Below are positions 1 through 9,168 of a stretch of 38,584 nt of DNA, one piece after another. The DNA lies in NCBI GenBank assembly GCA_022844045.1, contig JALHMM010000061.1, positions 1-38,584 of the forward strand, written 5' to 3'. The translations under genes and the position numbers were made by a program. The notes under the pieces were generated by a model that saw only the letters and a list, made by a program, of their open reading frames with translations, did not search any database and was not told the origin of the DNA. This DNA comes from Reyranellaceae bacterium. Lineage in GTDB: Bacteria; Pseudomonadota; Alphaproteobacteria; Reyranellales; Reyranellaceae. Position 1 is the stretch's first letter, and the number at the start of each line of letters is the position of its first letter.

Positions 1-1472
1 GGCAGGGCATAGCCTCGGTGCAGGAGCTGCGCGAGGCCATCGCCTTCTTTCGCGCCGCCGGCAAATTCGCCATCGTCTTCAGCGAAAGCTTCGACACCGG
101 CGCCGGGGGCCTGCGCAACTGGTACCTCGCCACCGCCTTCGAGCAGATCTGGCTGCAGCCCTCCGGCGATTTCGGCGTCGTCGGCATCGCCGCCCAGGTG
201 CCGTTCTTCAAGGGCGGCCTCGACAAGCTCGGTGTGCGCTTCGAGGGCGGCCGCCGGCTGGAGTTCAAGTCGGCGCCCAACACCTTCCTCGAGACCGGCT
301 TCACCACGGCGCATCGCGAGAACCTCCAGACCCTGATCGACGGGCTGTTCGGCCAGGTGATCGAGGATGTCGCGCGCAGCCGCAACCTGCAGGCGACCGA
401 GCTGCGCCGGCTGATCGACAGCGCGCCGTTGGTGCCGCCCGACGCGCTGTCGGCGAAGCTCGTCGACAAGCTCGGCTATCGCGACGAGCTGATGGCCGAG
501 ATCGAGCGCCGCGCCGGCCGCAAGGACTCGCTCTACGAGTTCAAAGACTATCTCGAGGACTCCGGCACGCGCGCGCGTCGCGGCGAGGCGATCGCCGTCG
601 TGACGATCGACGGCGCCATCGTGTCGAGCGACGAAGGCGGCTCGCCGCTGACCGGCGGCCGGCTCGCCGTCGCCGACAAGCTGGCGCGCGCCATCGACGA
701 GGCGGCCAGTGAGGCGGCGATCAAGGCCATCGTCGTGCGCATCGATTCGCCGGGCGGTTCCTACCCCGCCTCCGACACGTTGCGCCGCGCCATCGAGCGC
801 GCCAAGCAGAAGGGCAAGCCGGTGGTGGTCTCGTTCGGCGACGTCGCGGCCTCGGGCGGCTATTTCGCCGCCCTGCCCGCCGACGTGATCGTCGCCCAGC
901 GTGGCACGATCACCGGCTCGATCGGCGTCTTCGGGTTGAAGCCGGTGATCGGCGACCTGCTCGATTCGCTGGGCATCAAGGTCGAGACGATCAACGCCGG
1001 CGCCAACGCGGCGATGAACACACCGACGCTGGGCTACACCCCGCAGCAGCAGGCCGCCATCGACCGCCAGCTCGACCGCATCTACGCCGACTTCACGCGC
1101 AAGGTCGGCGACGCGCGCCGGCTAGAGGGCACGCGGCTGGACGCCGCCGCGCGCGGCCGCGTCTTCACCGGCGTCGACGCCAAGGCCGCCGGCCTGGTCG
1201 ACGAGCTGGGCGGGCTGACGTTGGCCATCGCCTTCGCCAAGGCCAAAGCCGGCATCGACGCGGCGCGCGACGTTCATGTGCGGCGCTATCCCGCGTCCAA
1301 GGGCCGTATCGAGCAGCTGATGGAGCTTGTCAGCGGCCAGCGCGCCGAGCTCGCCGCCCGCAGCGAGATGCGGCGCGTGACGACGGAGATCAGCCGCCGC
1401 CTGGGCGACCTGCCGCTCACCTGGCAGGCCGACGCCATGCGCCTGCCGCCGCTGCCGCCGCTGTGGGATTGA
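1..1472 (+). CDS. sppA: Signal peptide peptidase SppA, 67K type (5' end outside window)
   Basis: Serine protease of the inner membrane that degrades cleaved signal peptides. The frame is open from the first base of the window, so the N-terminus (membrane anchor and about 100 or more residues, judged from the usual length near 600) is missing. The 484 residues from the first in-frame GTG at 18 contain both halves of the tandem crotonase-like fold. In the N-terminal half LEFKSAP carries the expected general-base lysine (residue 84 of the visible part). In the C-terminal half RIDSPGGS is followed by AASGGYFAA with the nucleophile serine (residue 279). The Ser/Lys dyad split across the two halves is the known hallmark of the 67K form, so the enzyme looks intact. 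It runs convergently into tlyA with a family A palindromic repeat in the gap. Confidence 0.93.
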   Translation, partial: QGIASVQELREAIAFFRAAGKFAIVFSESFDTGAGGLRNWYLATAFEQIWLQPSGDFGVVGIAAQVPFFKGGLDKLGVRFEGGRRLEFKSAPNTFLETGFTTAHRENLQTLIDGLFGQVIEDVARSRNLQATELRRLIDSAPLVPPDALSAKLVDKLGYRDELMAEIERRAGRKDSLYEFKDYLEDSGTRARRGEAIAVVTIDGAIVSSDEGGSPLTGGRLAVADKLARAIDEAASEAAIKAIVVRIDSPGGSYPASDTLRRAIERAKQKGKPVVVSFGDVAASGGYFAALPADVIVAQRGTITGSIGVFGLKPVIGDLLDSLGIKVETINAGANAAMNTPTLGYTPQQQAAIDRQLDRIYADFTRKVGDARRLEGTRLDAAARGRVFTGVDAKAAGLVDELGGLTLAIAFAKAKAGIDAARDVHVRRYPASKGRIEQLMELVSGQRAELAARSEMRRVTTEISRRLGDLPLTWQADAMRLPPLPPLWD

Positions 1473-1483
1473 TCCGCCTGTGC

Positions 1484-1548
1484 TGTCATCCCGAGCGAAG
1501 CGAGGGATCTAGGCTGGCCCTGGATCCCTCGCTTCGCTCGGGATGACA
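1484..1548. repeat. Family A palindromic repeat, copy 1 (65 bp)
   Basis: Two inverted arms of about 26 bases (left arm begins TGTCATCCCGAGCGAAGCGA, right arm is its reverse complement) separated by a short centre. It lies between the convergent ends of sppA and tlyA, where a hairpin could also act as a bidirectional terminator. The same 65-base architecture recurs at 16812, 25180 and 26892; this copy has AAG where the others have CAG in the arm. Confidence 0.9.
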
Positions 1549-1550
1549 AG

Positions 1551-2291
1551 TCACCGGCGCGCGGCGATCAGGAACTCGCGATTGCCGTCGCCGCCCTCGA
1601 TCGGGCTGTCGACGATGCCGCGCACGGTCCAGCCCGGTTGCGCCGCCAGCCAGTCGCGGATTGTCTCGCACGCCGCCTGCCGCAGCGCCGGGTCGCGCAC
1701 GATACCGCCTTTGCCGACGCCGGCCGGGCCGACCTCGAATTGCGGCTTGATCAGCGCCACAACATCGGCGTCGGGCGCCGCGAGCGCCAGCGCCGCCGGC
1801 AGCGCCACGCGCAGGCCGATGAAGCTGACATCGCAGACGATCAGATCGACTATTTCAGGCACGTGCGCCGTGTCGATCTCGCGCACGTTGAGCCGCTCCA
1901 GCGACACCACGCGCGGATCGTTCCGCAGGGTCGCGTCAAGCTGACCATGACCGACATCGACCGCGTAGACCCGGCGCGCGCCACGCCGCAGCAGCACGTC
2001 GGTGAAGCCGCCGGTCGAGGCACCGACATCCAGCGCGAGCCGCCCCTCGACCGCGATCGCGAAGTGGTCGAGCGCATGGGCGAGCTTAAGGCCGCCCCGC
2101 GAGACATAGGGATGAACGGGACGGCTGAGCGTGATCGCCTCGTCGTCGCCGATGATCTCGCTCGCCTTGACGGCGACTCGCCCGTCGATGCTGACCAGCC
2201 CGGCCTCGATCGCGCGGCGCGCCTCGGCGCGCGAGCGCACCAGGCCTCTCGCTGCGAGGGCAATGTCAAGTCGTTGGCGCGTTGCTGCCAT
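1551..2291 (-). CDS. tlyA: TlyA family rRNA (cytidine-2'-O)-methyltransferase
   Basis: 246 residues. The N-terminus (about 4-65) is an S4 RNA-binding domain (RLDIALAARGLVRSRAEARRAI...GLVSIDG). It is followed by the linker HPYVSRGGLKLAHAL, which contains the conserved lysine of the family, and an FtsJ-like Rossmann methyltransferase domain with the SAM motif LDVGASTGGFTD and the later CDVSFIGL and ALIKPQFE motifs. In mycobacteria and related proteins the family 2'-O-methylates 16S and 23S rRNA; it was first named as a haemolysin. In alphaproteobacteria tlyA usually sits directly downstream of dxs. Here two plus-strand genes separate them. It is divergent from the SDR gene at 2336 with only 44 bases between the starts. 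Confidence 0.92.
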   Translation of the reverse strand: MAATRQRLDIALAARGLVRSRAEARRAIEAGLVSIDGRVAVKASEIIGDDEAITLSRPVHPYVSRGGLKLAHALDHFAIAVEGRLALDVGASTGGFTDVLLRRGARRVYAVDVGHGQLDATLRNDPRVVSLERLNVREIDTAHVPEIVDLIVCDVSFIGLRVALPAALALAAPDADVVALIKPQFEVGPAGVGKGGIVRDPALRQAACETIRDWLAAQPGWTVRGIVDSPIEGGDGNREFLIAARR

Positions 2292-2335
2292 GGCGCCATG
2301 CTAGCATCGACACCGCGATCAATTGGGAGAAGACG

Positions 2336-3076
2336 ATGACGACCAATCTGCTGGCCGGCGAGACCGCGCTGGTCACCGGCGCCGCCGGCGGCATCGGCCG
2401 TGGCATCGCCAAGGCGTTGATGGCCGATGGCGCACGAGTGTTGGGCAGCGACATCACCTCGCCGCCGGCCGAGGACGGCATCGAGTACGTCGCCGCTGAC
2501 CTCGCGAAACGCGATGGCTGGCGCGCCCTGCATGACGAGGCGGTGAAGCGGCTGGGCTCGATCTCGCTGTTCGTGCACGCCGCCAGCCCGCGGCGGCGCG
2601 AGGTCGATCACGCCATGGCGCTCAGCGAGGACATCTGGGACTCGATGGTCGAGGTCAATCTGCGCAGCGGCTTCTTCCTCGGCCGCGCGGTCGGCGCGCA
2701 TATGCGGGAGCGCAAGATCAAGGGCCGCATCCTCTACATCACCTCCCTGCACCGCTATGTGCCGCGCAACCTCGCGCACTACAGCGCCTCGAAGGCCGGC
2801 ATGACCATGGTGATGAAGGAGCTTGCCCGCACGCTGGCGCGCGACGGCATCCGGGTCAACGCCATCGCGCCCGGCGCGATCCCTGGCGGTGGCTTCGTCT
2901 CCAACGATCTCGGCGCGTTGGTCGCGCAGATCCCGCTCGGCCGCACCGGCACACCCGATGACATCGCGCAGATGGCGGTGGCTGTGCTGTCGGAACGCTT
3001 CGGCCGCTACGTCGCGGGCACGACGATCGATGTCGATGGTGGCATCAGCCTGATCAGCTGGATGCCGCCAGCGTAG
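2336..3076 (+). CDS. SDR family NAD(P)-dependent oxidoreductase
   Basis: 246 residues of a classical short-chain dehydrogenase. The nucleotide-binding motif TGAAGGIGRG is near residues 15-24, with a catalytic serine in ITSLHR and the catalytic Tyr/Lys in HYSASKAG. The C-terminus has GTTIDVDGG, typical of FabG-like members. I chose ATG 2336 over the longer in-frame start at 2282 because GGGAGAAG lies just upstream and the protein then begins immediately before the first beta strand. The longer form would overlap tlyA. The substrate is unknown. It sits between tlyA and dxs, which are normally adjacent, so this gene and the next look like an insertion into an old cluster. Confidence 0.9.
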   Translation: MTTNLLAGETALVTGAAGGIGRGIAKALMADGARVLGSDITSPPAEDGIEYVAADLAKRDGWRALHDEAVKRLGSISLFVHAASPRRREVDHAMALSEDIWDSMVEVNLRSGFFLGRAVGAHMRERKIKGRILYITSLHRYVPRNLAHYSASKAGMTMVMKELARTLARDGIRVNAIAPGAIPGGGFVSNDLGALVAQIPLGRTGTPDDIAQMAVAVLSERFGRYVAGTTIDVDGGISLISWMPPA

Positions 3077-3144
3077 CGCGCGATGACGGCGGATTGATCG
3101 CGATGTGATTTGTCCGGCGCGTCGTGCTCGGACACGATGAGGTC

Positions 3145-3885
3145 ATGAATCGGTTCTCGGTCGTCATCCAGCGCCTCGCGGTCGCCCTCGCGGCCTTGGT
3201 CGTGTGCGCCAATCTTGGCTCGGCGGCCGATCCGGTTCGCGGCCCGCTGGTCGTCGAGCTCTTCACCTCGCAGGGCTGCTCGTCCTGTCCGCCGGCCGAT
3301 CGGCTGCTGGGCGAGCTGGCGAAGCGGCCGGACGTCATCGCGCTGTCGTTTCATGTCAACTACTGGGACCGGCTCGGCTGGAAGGACCCGTTCGCCAGCG
3401 AGAGCACCACGGCGCGCCAGCACGCCTACGCCAGGGCGCTGGCCCAAAGCTACGTCTACACGCCCGAGATGGTCGTCAACGGCGTGGTCCATGACCCTGG
3501 CAACAGCCCGGACAGCGTGAGCCGCCTGCTCGCCCAGGCAACAGCGCGCGGACCGCTCAGCGTGCGGCCCGTCGTGAGCGTCGCGCCGGACAAACGTCTG
3601 GTGATCAGCCTGCCGGCATTGCGCGACGCGCCTGGTGATCTCGACGTCTGGCTATTCACCTACGATGGCGCGCATACCACGCAGGTCATGCGCGGCGAGA
3701 ATCGCGGCGCGACTCTGATAAACCGCAACGTCGTGCGCTCGGTCGAGAAGCTGGCGGTGTGGAACGGCGCGGCAGCGTCGTGGGCAACGAACCCGACCAC
3801 GCGCTCGGTCGCCGTCCTGGTGCAGCGCCGCGACTTTGGACCGGTCATCGGCGCCGCGCGCTGGAACCCGGCCACCGCCGACTGA
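3145..3885 (+). CDS. DUF1223 domain-containing exported thioredoxin-like protein
   Basis: About 246 residues. The N-terminus MNRFSVVIQRLAVALAALVVCANLGSA is a clear Sec signal peptide, which is why I start at ATG 3145 rather than the in-frame GTG at 3124. The mature part opens with VVELFTSQGCSSCPPADRLLGEL, the thioredoxin-like strand and CxxC motif of DUF1223, followed by HVNYWDRLGWKDPF, a stretch I recognise from this family. The fold predicts a periplasmic thiol-redox role, but no substrate is established. It ends where the convergent dxs gene ends, with no spare bases between the two stop codons. Confidence 0.85.
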   Translation: MNRFSVVIQRLAVALAALVVCANLGSAADPVRGPLVVELFTSQGCSSCPPADRLLGELAKRPDVIALSFHVNYWDRLGWKDPFASESTTARQHAYARALAQSYVYTPEMVVNGVVHDPGNSPDSVSRLLAQATARGPLSVRPVVSVAPDKRLVISLPALRDAPGDLDVWLFTYDGAHTTQVMRGENRGATLINRNVVRSVEKLAVWNGAAASWATNPTTRSVAVLVQRRDFGPVIGAARWNPATAD

Positions 3886-5811
3886 TCAGCCGCGCGCGCG
3901 TTCCTCGCGGGCGATGCCCAAAGCGGTGAGCGCAGTGCCGGCGATCGACTTGGCGTCGAGGCCGCACCATTCGTACTGCTTGGCTGGCGCGGCGTGGTCA
4001 ATGAAGCGATCGGGCAGGATCATCGGCCGGATCTTCAGGCCGTTATCGAGCGCGCCTGCCATGGCGAGATACTGCATCACCTGGGCCGCGAAGCCGCCGA
4101 CGGCGCCCTCCTCGACGGTGATCAGCACCTCGTGCTCGCGCGCCAGGCGCTTGACCAGATCGGTATCGAGCGGCTTGGCGAAGCGTGCGTCGGCCACCGT
4201 GGTCGACAGGCCACGCGCGGCGAGATCGTCGGCCGCCTTCAGGCACTCCTGCAAGCGCGTGCCGAAGCTCAAGAGCGCGATCTTGCTGCCCTCGCGCATG
4301 ATGCGACCCTTGCCGATCTCCAGCGGCGTGCCCTTCGCCGGCAGCTCGATGCCGACGCCCTCGCCCCTGGGATAGCGGAAGGCCGAGGGACGATCGTCGA
4401 TCGCCGCCGCCGTCGCCACCATGTGCATCAGCTCGAGCTCATCCGACGCGGCCATGACGACGAAATCCGGCAGGCAGGCGAGATAGGTGACGTCGTAGCT
4501 GCCGGCATGCGTGGCGCCGTCGGCGCCCACCAGCCCGGCGCGGTCGATGGCGAAGCGCACCGGCAATTTCTGGATCGCCACGTCGTGCACGACCTGGTCA
4601 TAGGCGCGCTGCAGGAAGGTCGAGTAGATCGCCGCGAAGGGCTTGAAGCCCTCGGTGGCGAGGCCGGCGGCGAATGTCACGCCATGCTGCTCGGCGATGC
4701 CGACATCGAAGCTGCGGTCCGGGAAGCGCTTCTCGAACTGATCGAGGCCGGTGCCGTTGGGCATCGCCGCGGTGATGGCGACGATTCGGGGATCGGCCTC
4801 GGCCTCGGCGATCAACGCCTTGGCGAAGACCGAGGTGTAGCTCGGCGCGTTGCTGACCGCCTTGGCCTGCTTGCCGGTGATGACGTCGAACTTCACCACG
4901 CCGTGGTACTTGTCGGCGCTCGCTTCGGCCGGCGCGTAGCCCTTGCCCTTCTGCGTCACGACATGGATCAGCAGCGGCTTGTCGAAGGTCGCGGCGCGCG
5001 CGTTGCGCAGCACCGGCAGAAGATGCTCCATGTTGTGGCCGTCGACCGGCCCGACATAGTGGAAGCCCAGCGCGTCGAAGATCGTGGCGCCGTGCACGAA
5101 CTCCTTGGCGACCGCCTCGGCGCGGCGCGCGGCGTCGGCGAAGGGCGGCGGCAGGCGCTCGGCGACGCTCTTGCCCAGCTCGCGCAACGACTGGAACGGG
5201 CGCGAGGTGAGCAGCCGCGTGAGATGCGCCGACAGCGCGCCGACCGGCGGCGCGATCGACATCTCGTTGTCGTTGAGCACGACGATCAGCCGGGAGCGCA
5301 GCGCGCCGGCGTTGTTGAGCGCCTCGTAGGCCATGCCGGCGCTCATGGCGCCGTCGCCGATCACCGCCACGACATGGTTCTTCGCGCCCGAGAGGTCGCG
5401 CGCCACCGCCATGCCCAGGCCGGCCGAGATCGAGGTCGAGGAGTGCGCGGCGCCAAACGGGTCGTACTCGCTCTCGCTGCGCCGGGTGAAGCCCGAGAGG
5501 CCACCCTCCTGGCGCAGGGTGCGAATGCGCTTGCGCCGGCCGGTGAGGATCTTGTGCGGATAGGCCTGGTGGCCGACGTCCCACAGGACGCGATCGCGCG
5601 GCGTGTCGAAGACGTAGTGCAGCGCCACGGTAAGCTCGATCACGCCCAGCCCTGCGCCGAGATGGCCGCCGGTCAGCGACACCGCCGAGATCGTCTCCTG
5701 GCGCAATTCGTCGGCAACCTGGCGCAGCTGCTCGGGGCGTAGACGCCGCAAATCGGCCGGCGTGTCGATCTGGTCGAGCAGCGGCGTGGCGGGGCGGATC
5801 GGATCGGACAT
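3886..5811 (-). CDS. dxs: 1-deoxy-D-xylulose-5-phosphate synthase
   Basis: 641 residues, the usual length. It condenses pyruvate and glyceraldehyde 3-phosphate in a thiamine-diphosphate-dependent reaction, the first step of the MEP isoprenoid pathway. Visible marks are the N-terminal [18 protein letters not shown], the ThDP/Mg motif [18 protein letters not shown], the second-domain [15 protein letters not shown] with the conserved DRAG, and the C-terminal transketolase-like VEEGAVGGF. It starts 8 bases after the ispA stop, so the two are almost certainly co-transcribed and supply isoprenoid precursors and prenyl diphosphates together. The opposite strand carries a very long open frame that is only a GC-rich shadow. 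Confidence 0.97.
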   Translation of the reverse strand: MSDPIRPATPLLDQIDTPADLRRLRPEQLRQVADELRQETISAVSLTGGHLGAGLGVIELTVALHYVFDTPRDRVLWDVGHQAYPHKILTGRRKRIRTLRQEGGLSGFTRRSESEYDPFGAAHSSTSISAGLGMAVARDLSGAKNHVVAVIGDGAMSAGMAYEALNNAGALRSRLIVVLNDNEMSIAPPVGALSAHLTRLLTSRPFQSLRELGKSVAERLPPPFADAARRAEAVAKEFVHGATIFDALGFHYVGPVDGHNMEHLLPVLRNARAATFDKPLLIHVVTQKGKGYAPAEASADKYHGVVKFDVITGKQAKAVSNAPSYTSVFAKALIAEAEADPRIVAITAAMPNGTGLDQFEKRFPDRSFDVGIAEQHGVTFAAGLATEGFKPFAAIYSTFLQRAYDQVVHDVAIQKLPVRFAIDRAGLVGADGATHAGSYDVTYLACLPDFVVMAASDELELMHMVATAAAIDDRPSAFRYPRGEGVGIELPAKGTPLEIGKGRIMREGSKIALLSFGTRLQECLKAADDLAARGLSTTVADARFAKPLDTDLVKRLAREHEVLITVEEGAVGGFAAQVMQYLAMAGALDNGLKIRPMILPDRFIDHAAPAKQYEWCGLDAKSIAGTALTALGIAREERARG

Positions 5812-5819
5812 GGAAACTC

Positions 5820-6770
5820 TCAGGCGCGGCGGTCGACGACGAAGCGTGCCGCCTGCCTCAACAGGTCCGCCCTTGGGCCAAAGGATTCAAGGCTTAAAGC
5901 GGCCTGGTCGGCCAGCCGCGACGCCTGGTCGCGTGCCCGCTCGAGGCCCAGAAGCGAGACGAAAGTGGCTTTGCCTTTGGCCGCGTCCTTGCCCGGGGTC
6001 TTGCCCAAGGCCTCCGGCGTGCTCTCCAAGTCCAGCAGGTCGTCGGTGATCTGGAACGCCAGCCCGACGGCGTGGGCGTAGACCGACAGCGACAGTCTGG
6101 CCTGATCCGACGCCTTGCCGAGGATCGCCCCGGCCGAGCACGAAAAGCCGATCAGCGCGCCGGTCTTCAGGCGCTGCAGGCGCGTGGTCTCATCGATGCT
6201 CAGTGCGCGTTCCTCGGCGATCATGTCGAGCATCTGCCCGCCTACCATGCCGTGCGGGCCGATAGCCTGCGCCAAAGCGGTGACCAGCTGCACGCGCACC
6301 GCCGGATCGCCATGCGTATCAGGATGCGCCAGCACCTCGAAGGCCAGCGCCTGCAGCGCGTCGCCAGCGAGGATCGCGGTCGCCTCATCGAACTTCCGGT
6401 GGCAACTCGGCTGGCCGCGCCTGAGGTCATCGTCGTCCATCGCCGGCAGATCGTCGTGGATCAGCGAATAGGCGTGCACGAACTCGACCGCCGCCGCGAC
6501 GCGCGCCGCCGAGACGTGGCTGACGCCGAAGAGCGTCGCGCCGGCCAGCACGAAAAAGGCCCGCAGCCGCTTGCCGCCGCCCAGCGCCGCGTAGCGCATC
6601 GCCTCGTAGAGCCTGCCCTCCGGATCGTCGGCCGAGGGCAGTAGCCGATCCATGGCGCGCTCGACCACCTCGGAGGAGAAGGGCAGTGCGGCGGCGAAGT
6701 CGCGATGGTCGGACAGGGGCATGGGCTCGTTGAAACCGACTTTGCTGTGAGGTTGCCCGGCCTGCGACAT
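5820..6770 (-). CDS. ispA: Polyprenyl (geranyl/farnesyl) diphosphate synthase
   Basis: 316 residues from ATG 6770, which is preceded by GGAGG with a 6-base spacer. A longer reading to 6839 lacks such a site. It elongates DMAPP with IPP units to farnesyl diphosphate. The substrate-binding LGGGKRLRA is at about 64-71. The first aspartate-rich motif [10 protein letters not shown] (about 106-115) has the extra two residues typical of bacterial FPP synthases, and the second motif ITDDLLD is at about 241-247. It lies between xseB and dxs in the conserved isoprenoid cluster. Product chain length cannot be settled by eye, but FPP is the usual one for this locus. Confidence 0.94.
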   Translation of the reverse strand: MSQAGQPHSKVGFNEPMPLSDHRDFAAALPFSSEVVERAMDRLLPSADDPEGRLYEAMRYAALGGGKRLRAFFVLAGATLFGVSHVSAARVAAAVEFVHAYSLIHDDLPAMDDDDLRRGQPSCHRKFDEATAILAGDALQALAFEVLAHPDTHGDPAVRVQLVTALAQAIGPHGMVGGQMLDMIAEERALSIDETTRLQRLKTGALIGFSCSAGAILGKASDQARLSLSVYAHAVGLAFQITDDLLDLESTPEALGKTPGKDAAKGKATFVSLLGLERARDQASRLADQAALSLESFGPRADLLRQAARFVVDRRA

Positions 6771-6851
6771 GGTCGACCTCCAAGCATGATCTTGAAGACC
6801 GGCCATGCCGGCGCAATGGCCGGCTTGTGCCGAAAGCATGCAGTGCGCCGC

Positions 6852-7109
6852 TCAACTCATGCCGGAGGGCTCGCTCGTGACGCTGCCGTCGATGGCGACG
6901 ACGATGCGGTCGACCTTGGCTTTGGCTTCGGCCAGCTTGGCTTCGCAATGCTTCTTCAGGGCCGCGCCCCGTTCATAGGCCGAGATCGCCTCGTCGAGCT
7001 TGATCTGGCCGCGCTCGAGCTGCTGGACGATGCCCTCCAGCTCGCGCAACGCATCCTCGAACGACAGCGCCGCGATGTCCTTGCCGGCCGCCTGCTTCTG
7101 TTCCGCCAT
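6852..7109 (-). CDS. xseB: Exodeoxyribonuclease VII small subunit
   Basis: 85 residues, the normal size. The conserved core LSFEDALRELEGIVQQLERGQIKLDEAISAYERG is a helical hairpin that binds the XseA large subunit; the complex degrades single-stranded DNA. The ATG follows AAGGAAGAGGGT and begins 10 bases after the upstream histone-deacetylase-like gene stops, so the genes are coupled. The short tail after the helices is not conserved. Its position in front of ispA and dxs is a long-known arrangement in proteobacteria. Confidence 0.95.
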   Translation of the reverse strand: MAEQKQAAGKDIAALSFEDALRELEGIVQQLERGQIKLDEAISAYERGAALKKHCEAKLAEAKAKVDRIVVAIDGSVTSEPSGMS

Positions 7110-7119
7110 ACCCTCTTCC

Positions 7120-8046
7120 TTACACCGCCATCAGCGCGCGCACATGCGCCTGCGCCGAGCGGGCCAAAGCGTCCAGATCGTAGCCGCCCTCCAGCGCCGA
7201 AACCAGCCGGCCGGCCGCGTGTTCTCGGGCGACCTGCAGCAGTTGCGCGGTGGCCCAGGCGAAGTCGTCCTCGGTCAATTTCAGCTCGGCCAACGGGTCG
7301 GCGTGATGGGCGTCGAAGCCGGCCGAGATGATCACCAGCTCGGGCGCGAAGGCGCGCATCGCCGGCAGCACCTGCTCGCTCATGGCGGCACGGAACTCGG
7401 CCGAGCCCGAGCGCGGCGGCAAGGGTGCGTTGACGATATTGGGATGGTCGGCGTGGTTGTGCGTGCCGCTGCCGGGATAGAGCGGGCTTTGATGCGTCGA
7501 GGCGTAGAACAGCTCGGCGTCGGCCATCGCCTGCGTCTCGGTGCCGTTGCCGTGATGCACGTCGAAATCCATCACCGCGACTTTGCGGATGCCGTACAGC
7601 GCGCGCGCGTGACGGGCGGCGACGACGACGTTGTTGAACAGGCAGAAGCCCATGGGCCGCATGGGCTCGGCGTGATGACCCGGCGGCCGCACCGCGCAGA
7701 AGGCGTTGCTCGCCTCGCCACCCATCACCGCATCCGTGGCCGCCACCAGCGCGCCGGCCGCGCGCAACGCCGCGTCCTTCGAGCCGGGCGAGACGACGGT
7801 GTCGCCGTCGAGCTGCACATAGCCTTCCGTCGGGAACGCCTGGAGCAGTGCTTCGACGTAGCGCGGCGGGTGGGCGCGTTGGAGCTGCTCCGTCGTCGCC
7901 AGCGGCGCCTCGCGTCGTTGCAAGGCCGCGAACTCGGGCCCCGAAAGCGCTTTCAGCACCGATGCCAGCCGCGCCGGACGCTCGGGATGACCCTGACCAG
8001 GGTCGTGTCCGAGGCATGCCGGATGCGTGAAAAGGTAAGTAGCCAC
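7120..8046 (-). CDS. Histone deacetylase family protein (class II-like, zinc hydrolase)
   Basis: 308 residues with all active-site landmarks of the arginase/deacetylase fold: RPPGHHAE (about 120-127), DFDVHHGNGT with the metal ligands Asp162 and His164, and SAGFDAHHADPL with the third ligand Asp245. A GGYD motif near the C-terminus carries the transition-state tyrosine region (EGGYDL). Bacterial members act on acetyl-polyamines, acetyl-lysine or other amides, and the substrate here cannot be told. It starts with GTG and heads the xseB/ispA/dxs operon, an arrangement I recall from other alphaproteobacteria. It is divergent from the IclR gene across a 225-base gap. Confidence 0.93.
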   Translation of the reverse strand: MATYLFTHPACLGHDPGQGHPERPARLASVLKALSGPEFAALQRREAPLATTEQLQRAHPPRYVEALLQAFPTEGYVQLDGDTVVSPGSKDAALRAAGALVAATDAVMGGEASNAFCAVRPPGHHAEPMRPMGFCLFNNVVVAARHARALYGIRKVAVMDFDVHHGNGTETQAMADAELFYASTHQSPLYPGSGTHNHADHPNIVNAPLPPRSGSAEFRAAMSEQVLPAMRAFAPELVIISAGFDAHHADPLAELKLTEDDFAWATAQLLQVAREHAAGRLVSALEGGYDLDALARSAQAHVRALMAV

Positions 8047-8159
8047 GCCGGTGTCTCTTCCCTAGAGGAACTTGTCTCGTTCCTTGGGTGATAGCCTCCC
8101 GGCCGGAGAGCGGGAAGGAAAACCCGCCCGCGGCTTCGAGCACCGCACCATTTCCCGCA

Positions 8160-8210
8160 TTGCAGCGCGTCATTTCCACATTGCAGAATTGCATTCTGCA
8201 AATTGCGAGC
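8160..8210. promoter_or_regulatory. Candidate IclR-type operator upstream of the IclR gene
   Basis: A perfect 9-base inverted repeat, TTGCAGAAT and ATTCTGCAA with a TGC spacer, occupies 8181-8201. Two more partial TTGCA/ATTGC half-sites flank it at 8160-8164 and about 8202-8206. It lies 71-91 bases upstream of the regulator ATG, in the gap shared with the divergent deacetylase gene. IclR proteins bind short palindromes of this kind, often autoregulating. The assignment to this regulator is inference. Confidence 0.55.
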
Positions 8211-8271
8211 GCTCGGCTCTCATGCTAGCGTCCGCGCCAATATGAACAACCATTCAGGTGGGAAGGAAACC

Positions 8272-9162
8272 ATGGGTAACGTCAGCCATACCATCACGCG
8301 CGGCGCGGCCATGCCGGGGACCAACTTCAGCCACGCGGCGGATGCGCTCGGCGAGGTACCCAAGGATCGCCAGTTCGTAACGGCGCTGGCACGCGGCCTC
8401 GACATCCTGCGTGCGTTCCAGGCCGGCGACGGCATGCTTGGCAATCAGGAGATCGCCGCGCGCACCGGCCTGCCCAAGCCGACCGTGGCCCGTCTGACCC
8501 ATACGCTGACCGAGCTCGGCTACCTCAGCTACGCCCGCCGCTTCCGCAAGTACGAGCTGGGCGCCTCGGTGCTGGCGCTGGGCTACGCCGCGCTCAGCAA
8601 CATCGACGTGCGCCATGTCGCGCGCCAGCCGATGCAGCAGCTCGCCACAACGCTCAACTGCGCCATGGCGCTGGGCGCGCGCGACCGTCATTCGATGATC
8701 TGGCTCGAGGCCCAGCGCGGCCCGGCGGCGATCGCCATCACCTACGATGTCGGCTCGCGCGTGCCGATCGCCAGCACGGCGATGGGCCGCGCCTATGTCG
8801 CGGGCCTGCCGGACGCCGAGAAGGTCAAGCTGCTCGACGCCATCCGCCGCCGCTGGCGCGACGACTGGACCAAGGTGAAAGCCGGCGTCGAACGCGCCGA
8901 GCGCGAGATCGCCGAGCGCGGCTTCTGCGTCGTCTGGGGCGAGTGGTTGCCGGAGATCTGTGGCGTCGGCGTACCGCTGCGCGGCCCCGACGGCGTCGCC
9001 ACCCACGCCTTCACCTGCTCGGCGCCGATCTACCAGACGGCCAAGGAAAAGCTCGAGCAGCTCTGGGGCCCGCGCCTGGTGACCCTGGTGCGCGACGTGC
9101 GCAACGGCCTGGCGGGACGCCATTCGATGCCGGAGTCGATGCGCCGGCCGATGCGCGCCTAG
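8272..9162 (+). CDS. IclR family transcriptional regulator
   Basis: 296 residues from ATG 8272, preceded by GGGAAGGAAACC; earlier in-frame starts lack such a site. The N-terminal winged helix-turn-helix (about 35-95) reads FVTALARGLDILRAF...NQEIAARTGLPKPTVARLTHTLTELGYL. The C-terminal effector domain contains RVPIASTAMGRAYVAG and the family signature around ERGFCVVWGEWLPEICGVGVPL. The effector is unknown. A perfect inverted repeat upstream suggests autoregulation. The stop is 6 bases from the start of the first alpha/beta hydrolase, so the hydrolases are probable members of the same transcription unit. Confidence 0.93.
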   Translation: MGNVSHTITRGAAMPGTNFSHAADALGEVPKDRQFVTALARGLDILRAFQAGDGMLGNQEIAARTGLPKPTVARLTHTLTELGYLSYARRFRKYELGASVLALGYAALSNIDVRHVARQPMQQLATTLNCAMALGARDRHSMIWLEAQRGPAAIAITYDVGSRVPIASTAMGRAYVAGLPDAEKVKLLDAIRRRWRDDWTKVKAGVERAEREIAERGFCVVWGEWLPEICGVGVPLRGPDGVATHAFTCSAPIYQTAKEKLEQLWGPRLVTLVRDVRNGLAGRHSMPESMRRPMRA

Positions 9163-9168
9163 AGGCCC

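Noticed and set aside
1286..1549. Small open frame starting MSSRAKRGIQ near the first family A repeat
   Set aside because: The N-terminus is simply the translated repeat and the rest is antisense to sppA.
3994..5742. 582-codon plus-strand open frame opposite dxs
   Set aside because: Composition is that of a GC-rich shadow (Arg, Ala, Gly, Asp repeats) with no recognisable domain; dxs on the other strand is certain.
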